From the NCBI GenBank assembly GCA_934098375.1, contig CAKOOC010000005.1, positions 1 to 52,518 on the forward strand: 52,518 bases of DNA. The letters run 5' to 3'. The position numbers and the translations under genes are program-made. Below are positions 24,908 through 33,752 of the stretch, in pieces. The notes beneath the pieces were generated by a model that saw only the letters and a program-made list of their open reading frames with translations, searched no databases and had not been told where the DNA came from. Every line of letters begins with the position of its first letter. Positions within the stretch are counted from its first letter, which is position 1. The stretch is from an uncultured Bacilli bacterium (GTDB lineage Bacteria; Bacillota_I; Bacilli_A; RF39; UBA660).

Positions 24908-25164
24908 TGGAAACTAAAAAATCTGAATTAATTGGTAAAGTTGTTTCTTGTGCAAACGATAAAACAATTACTGTTTTAGTAGAAACATATCGTAATCACC
25001 CATTATATAAGAAAAGAGTAAAATACTCTAAAAAGTATGCTGCTCATGATGAAAAAAATATTGCAAAAGTAGGAGACACAGTTAGATTAGTATCAACTAG
25101 ACCATTATCTAAAACTAAGAGATATGAATTAGTTGAAGTAATCAAAGAAGCTGTAGTTTTATAG
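24907..25164 (+). CDS. rpsQ: 30S ribosomal protein S17
   Basis: 85 residues, OB fold: GKVVSCANDKTITVLVETY, HPLYKKRVKYSKKYAAHDE and VGDTVRLVSTRPLSKTKRY are the expected S17 blocks. Primary 16S rRNA binder in the 30S body. It is coupled to rpmC by a TAATG overlap, with GATGGGAGTG as RBS inside rpmC. Confidence 0.96.
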   Translation: METKKSELIGKVVSCANDKTITVLVETYRNHPLYKKRVKYSKKYAAHDEKNIAKVGDTVRLVSTRPLSKTKRYELVEVIKEAVVL

Positions 25165-25177
25165 GAGGATTAGAATT

Positions 25178-25546
25178 ATGGTAATGCAACAATCAAAATT
25201 AAAAGTTGCCGACAATTCTGGTGCTCGTGAACTTATGGTAATTAGAGTACTTGGTGGCAGCAAAGTTAAATATGGAAATATTGGAGACGTAGTAGTTGGA
25301 ACTGTTAAAAAGGCTATTCCAAACGGAAACGTTAAAGAAGGTAAAGTTGTTAAAGCTGTTATTGTTAGAAGTGTTGAAGGACTAAGAAGAAGCGATGGAA
25401 GTTATATCAAATTTAATGATAATGCATGCGTTTTAATTAAAGAAGATAAATCACCAATCGGAACTCGTGTTCTTGGACCAGTTGCAAGAGAATTACGTGA
25501 TAAAGAATTTACTAAGATCGTATCACTTGCTCCTGAGGTTTTATAG
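25178..25546 (+). CDS. rplN: 50S ribosomal protein L14
   Basis: 122 residues with KLKVADNSGARELMVIRVLGG and the C-terminal GTRVLGPVARELR motif. L14 forms intersubunit bridges and is the RsfS silencing-factor target. The start 25178 gives MVMQQS; the next in-frame ATG at 25184 is possible, but GGAGG at 25164-25168 fits 25178 better. Confidence 0.95.
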   Translation: MVMQQSKLKVADNSGARELMVIRVLGGSKVKYGNIGDVVVGTVKKAIPNGNVKEGKVVKAVIVRSVEGLRRSDGSYIKFNDNACVLIKEDKSPIGTRVLGPVARELRDKEFTKIVSLAPEVL

Positions 25547-25554
25547 GAGGATAT

Positions 25555-25878
25555 ATGAAAGTAAAAGTTGGAGATAAAGTAAAAGTACTTACCGGTAAAG
25601 ATAAAGGTAAGGAAGGTAGAGTAATTCTTACTCTAAAGAAAAAAGACCGTGTAGTTGTTGAAGGAATTAATATTGTTAAAAAACATATGAAACCATCAAG
25701 AACTAATGAAACAGGCGGTATATTAGAAACAGAAAATCCAATTCATGTATCTAATGTTAAAGTAGTTGAAGAAACTGCAAAAAAGAAAGAATCTAAAAAA
25801 ACTGTAAAAGAAACAGCTAAAAAAGAAACAACTAAAACCAAAAAAACTACAAAAAAAGTAGGTGAAGCTAATGAATAG
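25555..25878 (+). CDS. rplX: 50S ribosomal protein L24 with lysine-rich C-terminal tail
   Basis: 107 residues. The KOW-type core (VKVGDKVKVLTGKDKGKEGRV) and the HMKPSRTNETGGILETENPIH loop are standard. From about residue 73 the chain becomes a Lys/Thr/Glu low-complexity tail (AKKETTKTKKTTKKVGE). Assembly initiator for 23S rRNA. Ends 8 bases inside rplE. Confidence 0.95.
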   Translation: MKVKVGDKVKVLTGKDKGKEGRVILTLKKKDRVVVEGINIVKKHMKPSRTNETGGILETENPIHVSNVKVVEETAKKKESKKTVKETAKKETTKTKKTTKKVGEANE

Positions 25879-26410
25879 TTTAAAAGAATTATATAATAAA
25901 ACAATTAAACCAGAACTAATGAAAAAATTCAATTATTCTTCAGTTATGGAAATTCCTAAACTTGAAAAAATTGTTGTAAACATTGGTGTTGGTGATGGTT
26001 CTCATGATGAAAAAATGATTGAAGCCGCAGTAAAAGATTTAGAAACAATCACTGGACAACATCCAGTAGTTACTAAAGCAAAAAAATCAATTGCTGGTTT
26101 CAAATTAAGAGAAGGACAAACTATTGGAACTAAAGTAACATTACGTGGTGAAAATATGTACATTTTCATGGAAAAGTTAATTAGTGTTGCTCTTCCTCGT
26201 GTAAGAGACTTTAGAGGAGTTTCTCCTAAAGCATTCGATGGAAAAGGAAATTATACTTTAGGTATTAAAGATCAATTAATTTTCCCAGAAATTGAATATG
26301 ATAACGTTGTAAAATTAAGAGGTATGGATATTGTTTTTGTAACAACTGCAAAAACAAATGAAGAAGCTTTAGAATTATTAAAAGGCTTTGGAATTCCATT
26401 TAGAAAGTAG
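25871..26410 (+). CDS. rplE: 50S ribosomal protein L5
   Basis: 179 residues from ATG 25871, the usual L5 length; a GTG at 25862 in frame is rejected because TAGGTG at 25859-25864 is the RBS. Core signatures: KLEKIVVNIGVGDG, GQHPVVTKAKKSIAGFKLREG and PRVRDFRGVSPKAFDG. L5 binds 5S rRNA and contacts S13. Confidence 0.96.
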   Translation: MNSLKELYNKTIKPELMKKFNYSSVMEIPKLEKIVVNIGVGDGSHDEKMIEAAVKDLETITGQHPVVTKAKKSIAGFKLREGQTIGTKVTLRGENMYIFMEKLISVALPRVRDFRGVSPKAFDGKGNYTLGIKDQLIFPEIEYDNVVKLRGMDIVFVTTAKTNEEALELLKGFGIPFRK

Positions 26411-26421
26411 GCGCGAATATT

Positions 26422-26607
26422 ATGGCTAAAACAAGTTTAAAAGTTAAAAATGCAAGAACTCCAAAATTTAAGGTTAGAGCATATACTCGTTGCTCAAGAT
26501 GTGGAAGACCTCACGGAGTTTTACGTAAATTCGGATTATGCCGTATTTGCTTTAGAACATTAGCAAATGAAGGAAAAATCCCTGGCGTAAAAAAATCAAG
26601 TTGGTAG
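26422..26607 (+). CDS. rpsZ: 30S ribosomal protein S14, zinc-binding type Z
   Basis: 61 residues with the CxxC-x12-CxxC knuckle (CSRCGRPHGVLRKFGLCRIC), the short zinc-dependent S14 of Gram-positives. Binds 16S rRNA in the head. The RBS is weak (TAGGCGCG near the rplE stop). Confidence 0.97.
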   Translation: MAKTSLKVKNARTPKFKVRAYTRCSRCGRPHGVLRKFGLCRICFRTLANEGKIPGVKKSSW

Positions 26608-26622
26608 AAAGGAAGATCGGAA

Positions 26623-27018
26623 ATGTTTGTAAATGATGTTATTGCAGATATGCTTACAAGAATTCGTAATGCAAATCAAATGAAATATAATACAGTTGAT
26701 GTAATAAGCACAAAAATGACTAAAGCAATCGCTTCTATCTTAAAAGAAGAAGGATATATTAGTGATTTCACTGAAAATAGTGAAAACAAAATGCTTACAT
26801 TAACATTAAAATATGGCGATAATAAAAAAGAAAGAGTTATTATTGGTCTAAAAAGAATTAGTAAACCTGGACTTAGAGTATATGTTAAACATGATGAACT
26901 TCCAAAAGTACTAAATGGTTTAGGAATCGCTATCATCTCTACTTCAAAAGGTATCATGACTGACAAAAAGGCTAGAGAAAATAATCTAGGAGGAGAAGTA
27001 CTTGCCTATATTTGGTAA
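26623..27018 (+). CDS. rpsH: 30S ribosomal protein S8
   Basis: 131 residues: DVIADMLTRIRNANQMKYNTV N-terminus and C-terminal STSKGIMTDKKARENNLGGEVLAYIW. S8 binds helix 21 of 16S rRNA and in E. coli also represses the spc operon. AAAGGAAG precedes the start. Confidence 0.97.
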   Translation: MFVNDVIADMLTRIRNANQMKYNTVDVISTKMTKAIASILKEEGYISDFTENSENKMLTLTLKYGDNKKERVIIGLKRISKPGLRVYVKHDELPKVLNGLGIAIISTSKGIMTDKKARENNLGGEVLAYIW

Positions 27019-27031
27019 GGAAAACTAAGTT

Positions 27032-27577
27032 ATGAGTAGAATTGGAAATAGAGTATTAAATATTCCTGAAGGAGTTACAGTAACTTTAGAAAAAGATACA
27101 AATAAATTACTTGTAAAAGGTCCTAAAGGAGAATTATCAAAAGAATTTAATAAATTAATTACTATCGAAATTGAAGATGGTAAAGTTAAAACAAAAAGAG
27201 CAAATGAAGCTTTATTTACAAAAAGTATTCATGGTACTACTAATGCATTAATTGCTAATATGCTTGAAGGAGTATCTGCTGGATTTGTTAAAGAATTAGA
27301 AACAGTAGGTGTAGGTTATAGATTTGCTGTTTCAGGTAATAAAATTACTGTAAGTGCTGGATATTCTCATCCAGTAGTAGTGGAAATCCCATCAGGTTTA
27401 ACTGTTGAATCTCCATCAAACACTGAACTAAAAATATCTGGTATCGATAAACAAGAAGTATCTGAATTTGCGGCTAATATTCGTAAAATAAGAAAACCTG
27501 AACCATACAAAGGAAAAGGTATCCGTTATAAAGGCGAAGTAATTAGACGTAAAGAAGGAAAGAAAGCGGCTAAGTAG
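27032..27577 (+). CDS. rplF: 50S ribosomal protein L6
   Basis: 181 residues, the tandem-duplicated L6 fold: MSRIGNRVLNIPEGVTV start, and the C-terminal RKIRKPEPYKGKGIRYKGE signature. Located near the factor-binding site. Start spaced 13 bases from rpsH with AAGGAAA upstream. Confidence 0.97.
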   Translation: MSRIGNRVLNIPEGVTVTLEKDTNKLLVKGPKGELSKEFNKLITIEIEDGKVKTKRANEALFTKSIHGTTNALIANMLEGVSAGFVKELETVGVGYRFAVSGNKITVSAGYSHPVVVEIPSGLTVESPSNTELKISGIDKQEVSEFAANIRKIRKPEPYKGKGIRYKGEVIRRKEGKKAAK

Positions 27578-27587
27578 GAGGTAAGTT

Positions 27588-27944
27588 ATGATAAAAAAAG
27601 AATCAAAAAATGTATCTAGACAAAGAAGACATGCTCGTGTTCGTAAAAATGTTTTCGGAACTGAAAGTATGCCAAGATTAAATGTATTTAGATCAAATAA
27701 TGAAATTTATGCTCAAATTATTAATGATGAAACTGCTAAAACTTTAGCTAGCTCTTCTAGTGTAGCCTTAAAATTAGACAATGGTGGCAATATCGAAGGC
27801 GCAAAAGCCGTTGGTGCTGACATCGCTAAAAAGGCTCTTGAATTAAATATCAAAAAGGTTGTTTTTGATAGAGGTGGATACCAATATCATGGACGTGTAA
27901 GCGCTTTAGCAGAAGCTGCACGTGAAAACGGCTTAGAGTTCTAG
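27588..27944 (+). CDS. rplR: 50S ribosomal protein L18
   Basis: 118 residues. RRHARVRKNVFGTESMPRLNVFRS N-terminal region and the FDRGGYQYHGRVSALAEAARE end are diagnostic. L18 binds 5S rRNA with L5. AGGAGG lies at the rplF stop. Confidence 0.97.
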   Translation: MIKKESKNVSRQRRHARVRKNVFGTESMPRLNVFRSNNEIYAQIINDETAKTLASSSSVALKLDNGGNIEGAKAVGADIAKKALELNIKKVVFDRGGYQYHGRVSALAEAARENGLEF

Positions 27945-27957
27945 AGGGAGGGAAATA

Positions 27958-28563
27958 ATGGAAGAAGCAAATAAAATTAATGAAACAGTAGAAGTTACTA
28001 CTGAAACTGTTAAAGAAAATAAAAATAATAAAAACTTTAAGGATAGAAAACCAAGAAAAGAATTTAAAAAGAATTTCGAACCTAAAAAGAAGCTTTTAGA
28101 AGAAAAAGTTATTTCTATCACTCGTGTAACAAAAGTTACTAAAGGTGGACGTCATTTCCGTTTTGCTGCAACTATGGTTGTAGGAGATGGCAAAGGCTTA
28201 GTAGGAATTGGAACTGGTAAATCAATGGAAGTACCAGAAGCAATTAAAAAAGGTATTCAAGCCGCTAATAAAAATTTAGTTAAAATTGATATTGTTGATG
28301 GAAGAACAGTTTCTCATGAACAAATCGGTAAATGTGGTAGAGCTAAAGTATTAATTAAACCTGCTAAAGAAGGTACTGGTATTATCGCTGGTGGTGCTGT
28401 TCGTGCCGTATTAGAAATTGCTGGTATTAAAGATATCGTATCTAAATCTTTAGGATCAAATACTCAAGTAAATGTTGCTAAAGCAACTTTAGAAGCTCTA
28501 AAATCACAAAGAAGTGCAGAACATATTGCTGAACTTCGTGGCAAGAAAGTGGAGGAGTTATAA
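27958..28563 (+). CDS. rpsE: 30S ribosomal protein S5 with charged N-terminal extension
   Basis: 201 residues, about 35 longer than B. subtilis S5. The first ~48 residues are low-complexity and highly charged (ETVEVTTETVKENKNNKN then Lys/Arg-rich). The canonical S5 double-stranded RNA-binding fold starts at LEEKVISITRVTKVTKGGRHF and continues to GIKDIVSKSLGSNTQVNVAKAT. S5 contributes to decoding fidelity. The next gene starts one base after its stop; rpmD (L30), usual at this point, is missing. Confidence 0.96.
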   Translation: MEEANKINETVEVTTETVKENKNNKNFKDRKPRKEFKKNFEPKKKLLEEKVISITRVTKVTKGGRHFRFAATMVVGDGKGLVGIGTGKSMEVPEAIKKGIQAANKNLVKIDIVDGRTVSHEQIGKCGRAKVLIKPAKEGTGIIAGGAVRAVLEIAGIKDIVSKSLGSNTQVNVAKATLEALKSQRSAEHIAELRGKKVEEL

Positions 28564-28564
28564 T

Positions 28565-29005
28565 ATGAAATTACATGAATTAAACTCACTTCCAGAAAGT
28601 AAAAAAATCAAAAGAGTAGGTCGTGGACCCGGATCAGGTATGGGTAAAACATCTACCCGTGGTGAAAAAGGACAAAAAGCTAGAAGTGGCGTATCAATTA
28701 AACCTTGGTTCCAAGGTGGACAAAGTCCAATTTATCGTAGAATTCCTAAAAGAGGATTTAATAATGCAGCCTTCACAACAAGATATGCAATTATTAATCT
28801 AAGCGATTTAAATAGATTTAATGATGGTGATGTAATCACATTAGAACTATTAAAAGAAAAAGGAATTATTAAAAAAGAATTATCAGGACTTAAAGTTTTA
28901 GGAAATGGTAATCTAGAAAAGAAATTAACTATTAAAGCAAATAGATTCTCATCTATTGCTGTAAGTAAAATTGAAAGTGCTGGCGGGACCGCTGAGGTGA
29001 TCTAA
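28565..29005 (+). CDS. rplO: 50S ribosomal protein L15
   Basis: 146 residues from ATG 28565 (MKLHELNSLPESKKIKRVGRG); GGAGGAG at 28551-28557 lies within the end of rpsE and an earlier in-frame start at 28514 is rejected. Motifs GSGMGKTSTRGEKGQKARSG and GGQSPIYRRIPKRGF are standard. The stop overlaps the secY start (TAATG). Confidence 0.96.
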   Translation: MKLHELNSLPESKKIKRVGRGPGSGMGKTSTRGEKGQKARSGVSIKPWFQGGQSPIYRRIPKRGFNNAAFTTRYAIINLSDLNRFNDGDVITLELLKEKGIIKKELSGLKVLGNGNLEKKLTIKANRFSSIAVSKIESAGGTAEVI

Positions 29006-30276
29006 TGTTTGCAAATCTAAAAGGACTATTTAGCCCTAATAATAAAGATTTACGCAAAAGAATATTGTTCACCTTAGGGTGTTTAGCAATATTTGCTCTA
29101 GGAACTAATATTATGGTTCCGGGAGCTAAAGAAATTACCAAAAATTTAGGATTTTTAGAATTACTTAACTTAATGAGTGGTGGAAGTTTAAAATCTTTTT
29201 CAATCTTTGCGTTAGGAGTTATGCCTTATATTACCGCAACAATCATAACGCAGTTATTCCAAATGGATATTATTCCTTACTTTAAAGAATTAAAAGAACA
29301 AGGTGCTACCGGAAGACAAAAATTAAATAAAATTAATCGTTATCTTGGTATTATCTTTGCTCTTATCCAAGGATATATATTTTCTATCGCTTTTTTAGGA
29401 AATGCTGGAACCATGGGTGTTATTAAATCAACTATTTATTTAACAGCCGGTACAGCCTTCCTATTATGGTTAGGTGATGAAATTACTAAAAAGGGTATTG
29501 GTAATGGCGTATCTTTAATAATTATGGCTGGTATTGTAAATACCTTACCTCAAACATTTATTACAGCATTTAATTCCTTAGTTTTAAATGCTAGTAGTAG
29601 TAAATGGACAGGTATTATCTTATTTGCTCTATTTGTCATCGTATATTTAGCCATCATAATTGGTGTAATATGCATGCAAATAGCCGAAAGAAGAGTGCCT
29701 ATTCAATACTCTAACCGTACAGCCTCATCATATGGAGGAGAAAAATCATTCATCCCTGTAAAACTAAACTCAGCAAGTGTAGTTCCTGTTATCTTTGCCT
29801 CTGCAATCGTTGGAATTCCCAGTTTAATTGCTGAAGTTATCAAAAAAGAAGCATTTACTAACTTTGTAAATAATTATATTGTTTATACAAGTTATACAGG
29901 CTTCCTACTATATATGGTATTAATCTTCCTATTTGGCTATTTTTACACTTTATTACAACTTAATCCCGATGAAATTGCGGAAAACTTAGATAAATCTCGT
30001 AGTTATATTCCTGGTATTACTCCAGGTGAACAAACAAGTAAATATCTAAAATATGTAATTACTCGTTTAACCGTTTTTGGTACTCTTGGTTTAATGGTTA
30101 TTGCTGCTTTACCAATTATCTTTAGTAAAGTAACTAATCTTCCAAGTAATGTTACCATTGGTGGAACCGGATTATTAATCGTTGTTGGTGTAGCACTTGA
30201 AACATACAAACAATTAGAAAGTAGTGTTGTTTCTCGTAGTTACAATGGTGTAAGAAAGAGAAGAAGAAGAAAATGA
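29005..30276 (+). CDS. secY: Preprotein translocase subunit SecY
   Basis: 423 residues with ten hydrophobic segments. Conserved features: SGGSLKSFSIFALGVMPYI in the plug/TM2 region, ITATIITQLFQMD, QIAERRVPIQYS, and LNPDEIAENLDKS before TM9. The C-terminus is RKRRRRK. Forms the SecYEG channel; it would export the surface proteins in this window. It is translationally coupled to rplO at its start and to adk at its end (ATGA overlap). Confidence 0.98.
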   Translation: MFANLKGLFSPNNKDLRKRILFTLGCLAIFALGTNIMVPGAKEITKNLGFLELLNLMSGGSLKSFSIFALGVMPYITATIITQLFQMDIIPYFKELKEQGATGRQKLNKINRYLGIIFALIQGYIFSIAFLGNAGTMGVIKSTIYLTAGTAFLLWLGDEITKKGIGNGVSLIIMAGIVNTLPQTFITAFNSLVLNASSSKWTGIILFALFVIVYLAIIIGVICMQIAERRVPIQYSNRTASSYGGEKSFIPVKLNSASVVPVIFASAIVGIPSLIAEVIKKEAFTNFVNNYIVYTSYTGFLLYMVLIFLFGYFYTLLQLNPDEIAENLDKSRSYIPGITPGEQTSKYLKYVITRLTVFGTLGLMVIAALPIIFSKVTNLPSNVTIGGTGLLIVVGVALETYKQLESSVVSRSYNGVRKRRRRK

Positions 30277-30911
30277 AAAATATTGTTTTTATCGCTCCAC
30301 CTGCTTCTGGCAAGGGAACTCAAAGTGATTTATTAGTATCTAAATATGGATATAATCATATTTCCACTGGGGACTTATTAAGAGAAGAAATTAAAAGTGG
30401 TAGTGATTTAGGTAAACAAATTGATGAATTAATGAAAACTGGAAAATTAGTAAGTGATGATATTGTAAATTCATTGCTTACTAAGGCTCTAAGTGATAGT
30501 GATAAACCATTTATTTTAGATGGATATCCAAGAAATATGACGCAAGTACCTTTCTTAGATGATATTTTATCTAAGGCAAACAAAAAGGTAGATGCGATAA
30601 TTTACTTAGATGTTCCTTATGATTTACTTTTAAAAAGAGCTACTGGAAGACTTACTTGTCCTAAATGTGCTCATACTTTCCACAAATATTTTAATAAACC
30701 ACTAAATGATGGAATATGTGATAATTGCGGAGAAACTTTAATAAGTAGAGTAGATGATAATGAAGAAACATTCAAAGTAAGATATAACTCATATATAGAA
30801 AATACCAAACCTTTATTAGATTATTATAAAGATAAAGGAAATTTACATGTAATTGATAAAGCAAATACCAAAGAAGAAACTTTGGAAGAAATAGAGAAAG
30901 TGATTAAATGA
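30273..30911 (+). CDS. adk: Adenylate kinase (zinc-lid form)
   Basis: 212 residues. P-loop APPASGKGTQ (7-16), NMP-binding STGDLLREE, LDGYPRN, and a LID with CPKC...CDNC (about residues 127-150), the zinc-binding Gram-positive type. Converts AMP + ATP to two ADP. It overlaps secY and map by four bases each (ATGA). Confidence 0.98.
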   Translation: MKNIVFIAPPASGKGTQSDLLVSKYGYNHISTGDLLREEIKSGSDLGKQIDELMKTGKLVSDDIVNSLLTKALSDSDKPFILDGYPRNMTQVPFLDDILSKANKKVDAIIYLDVPYDLLLKRATGRLTCPKCAHTFHKYFNKPLNDGICDNCGETLISRVDDNEETFKVRYNSYIENTKPLLDYYKDKGNLHVIDKANTKEETLEEIEKVIK

Positions 30912-31654
30912 TTACTATAAAAACTCCAGAAGAAATTGCTTTAATTAAAGAGTCCGGACATATTACTTATATGTGTCATCAGCATTTACAAAAGTTCTTA
31001 ACCCCGGGAACTACTACTAAATTTATAGATGAAGAAGCAGGAAGATTTATAAGAAGCATGGGCGGCATTCCTAGTTGTTTAAACTTTGAAGGTTACCCCG
31101 GAAATATTTGTGTTTCTGTTAATGATGAAGTAGTTCATGGTATCGGTTCCGACCGAAAACTAAAAGAAGGAGATATTGTAACTTTAGATATTTGTACTCT
31201 TTATAAAGGGTATCATTCTGATTCAGCATGGACTTATGCCGTGGGAAATATTAATAAAGAAAAAGAAAGACTAATGCATCATACTAAAAAGGCTTTATTT
31301 ATCGGCTTAGCCGAAGTTAAAGAAGGTGCGCATTTATATAATATAGGTGCCCGCATTTCTGAATACTGTCATAAACAAAAGCTTGGTGTAGTAAGAGAGT
31401 TAGTTGGTCATGGAGTTGGAAAAGAATTACATGAAGATCCAGACGTTCCCAATTATGGAAAATACGGAACTGGACCAAAATTAAAAGCCGGTATGGTCAT
31501 AGCGGTTGAACCTATGATTACTGCTGGTACCAGACATGTTTGCATTCTTGATGATGACTGGACAATTGTAACTGAAGATGGAAGACCTAGTGCTCACTTC
31601 GAACATACAGTTGCCGTTACCAAGGATGGATATGAAATTTTAACGGGAGAGTGA
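30908..31654 (+). CDS. map: Type I methionine aminopeptidase
   Basis: 248 residues, pita-bread fold. Metal ligands are visible in TLDICTLYKGYHSDSAWT (two Asp), GHGVGKELHEDP (His), AVEPMI (Glu) and FEHTVAV (Glu). Removes initiator methionine after deformylation. Starts within the adk stop. No N-terminal SEC-C zinc extension. Confidence 0.97.
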   Translation: MITIKTPEEIALIKESGHITYMCHQHLQKFLTPGTTTKFIDEEAGRFIRSMGGIPSCLNFEGYPGNICVSVNDEVVHGIGSDRKLKEGDIVTLDICTLYKGYHSDSAWTYAVGNINKEKERLMHHTKKALFIGLAEVKEGAHLYNIGARISEYCHKQKLGVVRELVGHGVGKELHEDPDVPNYGKYGTGPKLKAGMVIAVEPMITAGTRHVCILDDDWTIVTEDGRPSAHFEHTVAVTKDGYEILTGE

Positions 31655-31657
31655 AAA

Positions 31658-31870
31658 ATGGCTAAAGAAGCTAAAATTGAAGTTGATGGTAAAGTTATAG
31701 ATGTTATCAAAGACGAATATAAAGTGGAATTAGAAAATGGTCATATAGTAACAGCTCACGTTTCTGGTAAAATACGAATGAACATGATTCGCATTTTACC
31801 GGGTGATAAAGTTACTATAGAATTTACACCATACGACGTAACACGTGGGCGTATTATTTATAGAAAATAG
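31658..31870 (+). CDS. infA: Translation initiation factor IF-1
   Basis: 70 residues, single OB fold: VDGKVIDVIKDEYKVELENGH, VSGKIRMNMIRILPGDKVTIE and YDVTRGRIIYR. Binds the 30S A site during initiation. GGGAGAG lies inside the end of map. Confidence 0.97.
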   Translation: MAKEAKIEVDGKVIDVIKDEYKVELENGHIVTAHVSGKIRMNMIRILPGDKVTIEFTPYDVTRGRIIYRK

Positions 31871-31878
31871 GAGGAATT

Positions 31879-31992
31879 ATGAAAGTTAGACCATCTGTAA
31901 AAAAAATGTGTGCTAAATGTAGAATAATTAGAAGAAAAGGTAAAGTTATGGTTATTTGTGATAACCCTAAACATAAACAAAGACAAGGTTAG
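31879..31992 (+). CDS. rpmJ: 50S ribosomal protein L36
   Basis: 37 residues: MKVRPSVKKMCAKCRIIRR, then VICDNPKHKQRQG. The zinc ligands C-x2-C ... C-x4-H are present. ATAGGAGG precedes the ATG. It sits in its usual place between infA and rpsM. Confidence 0.97.
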   Translation: MKVRPSVKKMCAKCRIIRRKGKVMVICDNPKHKQRQG

Positions 31993-32005
31993 GAGGAATA
32001 TTTAA

Positions 32006-32380
32006 ATGGCTCGTATTAAAAATGTAGAATTACCAAAAGAAAAAAGAACAGTAATCGGATTAACTTATATTTATGGTATTGGTAGAAGCACTTCTGAAAA
32101 AGTATGTGCTGCTGCAAAAGTTGATCCATCAAAAAGAGTAAAAGATTTAACTACTGATGAAGAAGCAGCATTAAGAAAAGAAATTGATAATTATTTAACT
32201 GAAGGAGATTTACGTCGTGAAGTTCAAATGAATATCAAAAATAAAATGGAAATCAACTCTTATCAAGGCGTTAGACATAAAAAAGGTTTACCAGTTCATG
32301 GTCAAAGAACTAGTCGTAATGCTAAAACTCGTAAGGGTAAAGGTAAAGTAGTTGCTAATAAGAAAAAAGTAGGTAAATAG
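32006..32380 (+). CDS. rpsM: 30S ribosomal protein S13
   Basis: 124 residues. MARIKNVELPKEKRTVIGL, YIYGIGRSTSEKV and the basic C-terminal tail GLPVHGQRTSRNAKTRKGKG that reaches the P-site tRNA. TAGGAGG overlaps the rpmJ stop. Confidence 0.97.
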   Translation: MARIKNVELPKEKRTVIGLTYIYGIGRSTSEKVCAAAKVDPSKRVKDLTTDEEAALRKEIDNYLTEGDLRREVQMNIKNKMEINSYQGVRHKKGLPVHGQRTSRNAKTRKGKGKVVANKKKVGK

Positions 32381-32390
32381 GAGGTAAAGT

Positions 32391-32774
32391 ATGGCTTATA
32401 ATAGAAGAAAAAGAAAAGTAAAAAAGAATATTCCTGAAGGACAAGCACATATTCATTCAACATACAATAATACTGTTGTATCAATTACTGATGCAAATGG
32501 TAATGTAATAAGTTGGGCATCTGCTGGAACTATCGGTTATAAGGGTTCAAAGAAAAAGACTCCATTTGCCGCTGGTCAATCTGCAGAAGCAGCTGCAAAA
32601 GTTGCCATGGATTCAGGTGTAAAAAAGGTAGAAGTTTTTGTTAAAGGTCTTGGTGGCGGAAGAGAAAACGCTATTCGTTCACTTCAAGCTGCAGGATTAG
32701 AAATTACTGCTATCAATGATGAAACACCAGTACCACACAATGGTTGTAGACCACCAAAACGTCCTAGAAACTAA
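32391..32774 (+). CDS. rpsK: 30S ribosomal protein S11
   Basis: 127 residues: AHIHSTYNNTVVSITDANGN, GYKGSKKKTPFAAG and the C-terminal PHNGCRPPKRPR, with the Asn-Gly that forms isoaspartate in some bacteria. Platform protein of the 30S subunit. Confidence 0.97.
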   Translation: MAYNRRKRKVKKNIPEGQAHIHSTYNNTVVSITDANGNVISWASAGTIGYKGSKKKTPFAAGQSAEAAAKVAMDSGVKKVEVFVKGLGGGRENAIRSLQAAGLEITAINDETPVPHNGCRPPKRPRN

Positions 32775-32795
32775 GAAAGGGGATTTGAGGATATT

Positions 32796-33737
32796 ATGAA
32801 TTTTGAAAAACCAGAATACAAAATTACAGAATATATTGAAAAAAATAATTATGGAAAATTTGAACTAGAACCTTTAGAAAGAGGCTTTGGTACAACTATC
32901 GGAAATGCACTAAGAAGAGTAATGCTTTCATCTATGCCTGGTTCTGCCATTACAAGTGTTAGAATAGATGGAGTAATGCACGAATTTCAAAAGATTGATG
33001 GAGTTGTAGAAGATGTTACTTCAATTATCTTAAATCTTAAAAGTGTAGTTATTAAAAATCATGCAAATACTAATAAAACTATTAGATTAAGTGCTGATAA
33101 AGAAGGAGTAGTTACTGCTGGCGATATTGAAACTGATGCCGATATCGAAATAGTAAATCCTGATTTAGTAATTTGTAACTTAGTTAAGGGCGGAAAAATT
33201 TATATGGAAATGACTGTTGGAAATGGTCGTGGATATGTAGATTCTAAAGAAAATAAAAAACTATTAGGAGATAGCATTCAAGGATTAATACCTATTGATT
33301 CATTGTATAGTCCTATCGAAAGAGTAGCATACGAAGTTGAAAGTGCTCGTGTTGGACATAATGAAAACTATGATAAATTAATCATGGAAGTTTATACTAA
33401 TGGATCAATGAGTCCTGAAGAAGCAATGGCTTTAGCATCAAGAATCTTAATTGAACATTTAAATATTATTGCTGATTTAAATAATATTGCTGATGTAACT
33501 GGCATTATTGCTGAAAAGAAAGTAGATCAAATAACTAAGACTCTAGAAACTCCTATCGAAGAAATCGAGTTTTCTGTAAGAGCATACAATTGCTTAAAAA
33601 GAGCTGGCATTCATACAATGCAAGATTTAATCGATAAAAGAGAAGTTGATGTTACTAAGATTAGAAATCTAGGTAAAAAATCACTTAAAGAAGTATTAGA
33701 CAAAGTTAAAGAAATGGGACTAAAGTTCCGCGATTAG
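32796..33737 (+). CDS. rpoA: RNA polymerase alpha subunit
   Basis: 313 residues. The N-terminal dimerisation domain has LERGFGTTIGNALRRVMLSS (about 27-46); the linker follows near 230; the C-terminal domain carries the helix-hairpin-helix VRAYNCLKRAGIHTMQDL. The RBS (GAAAGGGGATT) is 13-19 bases upstream, somewhat distant. Confidence 0.98.
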   Translation: MNFEKPEYKITEYIEKNNYGKFELEPLERGFGTTIGNALRRVMLSSMPGSAITSVRIDGVMHEFQKIDGVVEDVTSIILNLKSVVIKNHANTNKTIRLSADKEGVVTAGDIETDADIEIVNPDLVICNLVKGGKIYMEMTVGNGRGYVDSKENKKLLGDSIQGLIPIDSLYSPIERVAYEVESARVGHNENYDKLIMEVYTNGSMSPEEAMALASRILIEHLNIIADLNNIADVTGIIAEKKVDQITKTLETPIEEIEFSVRAYNCLKRAGIHTMQDLIDKREVDVTKIRNLGKKSLKEVLDKVKEMGLKFRD

Positions 33738-33752
33738 AAAGAGGTAAGTATT

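Noticed and set aside
26676..26966. Minus-strand open frame of 96 codons inside rpsH
   Set aside because: Shadow of a well-identified ribosomal protein gene with no RBS of its own.
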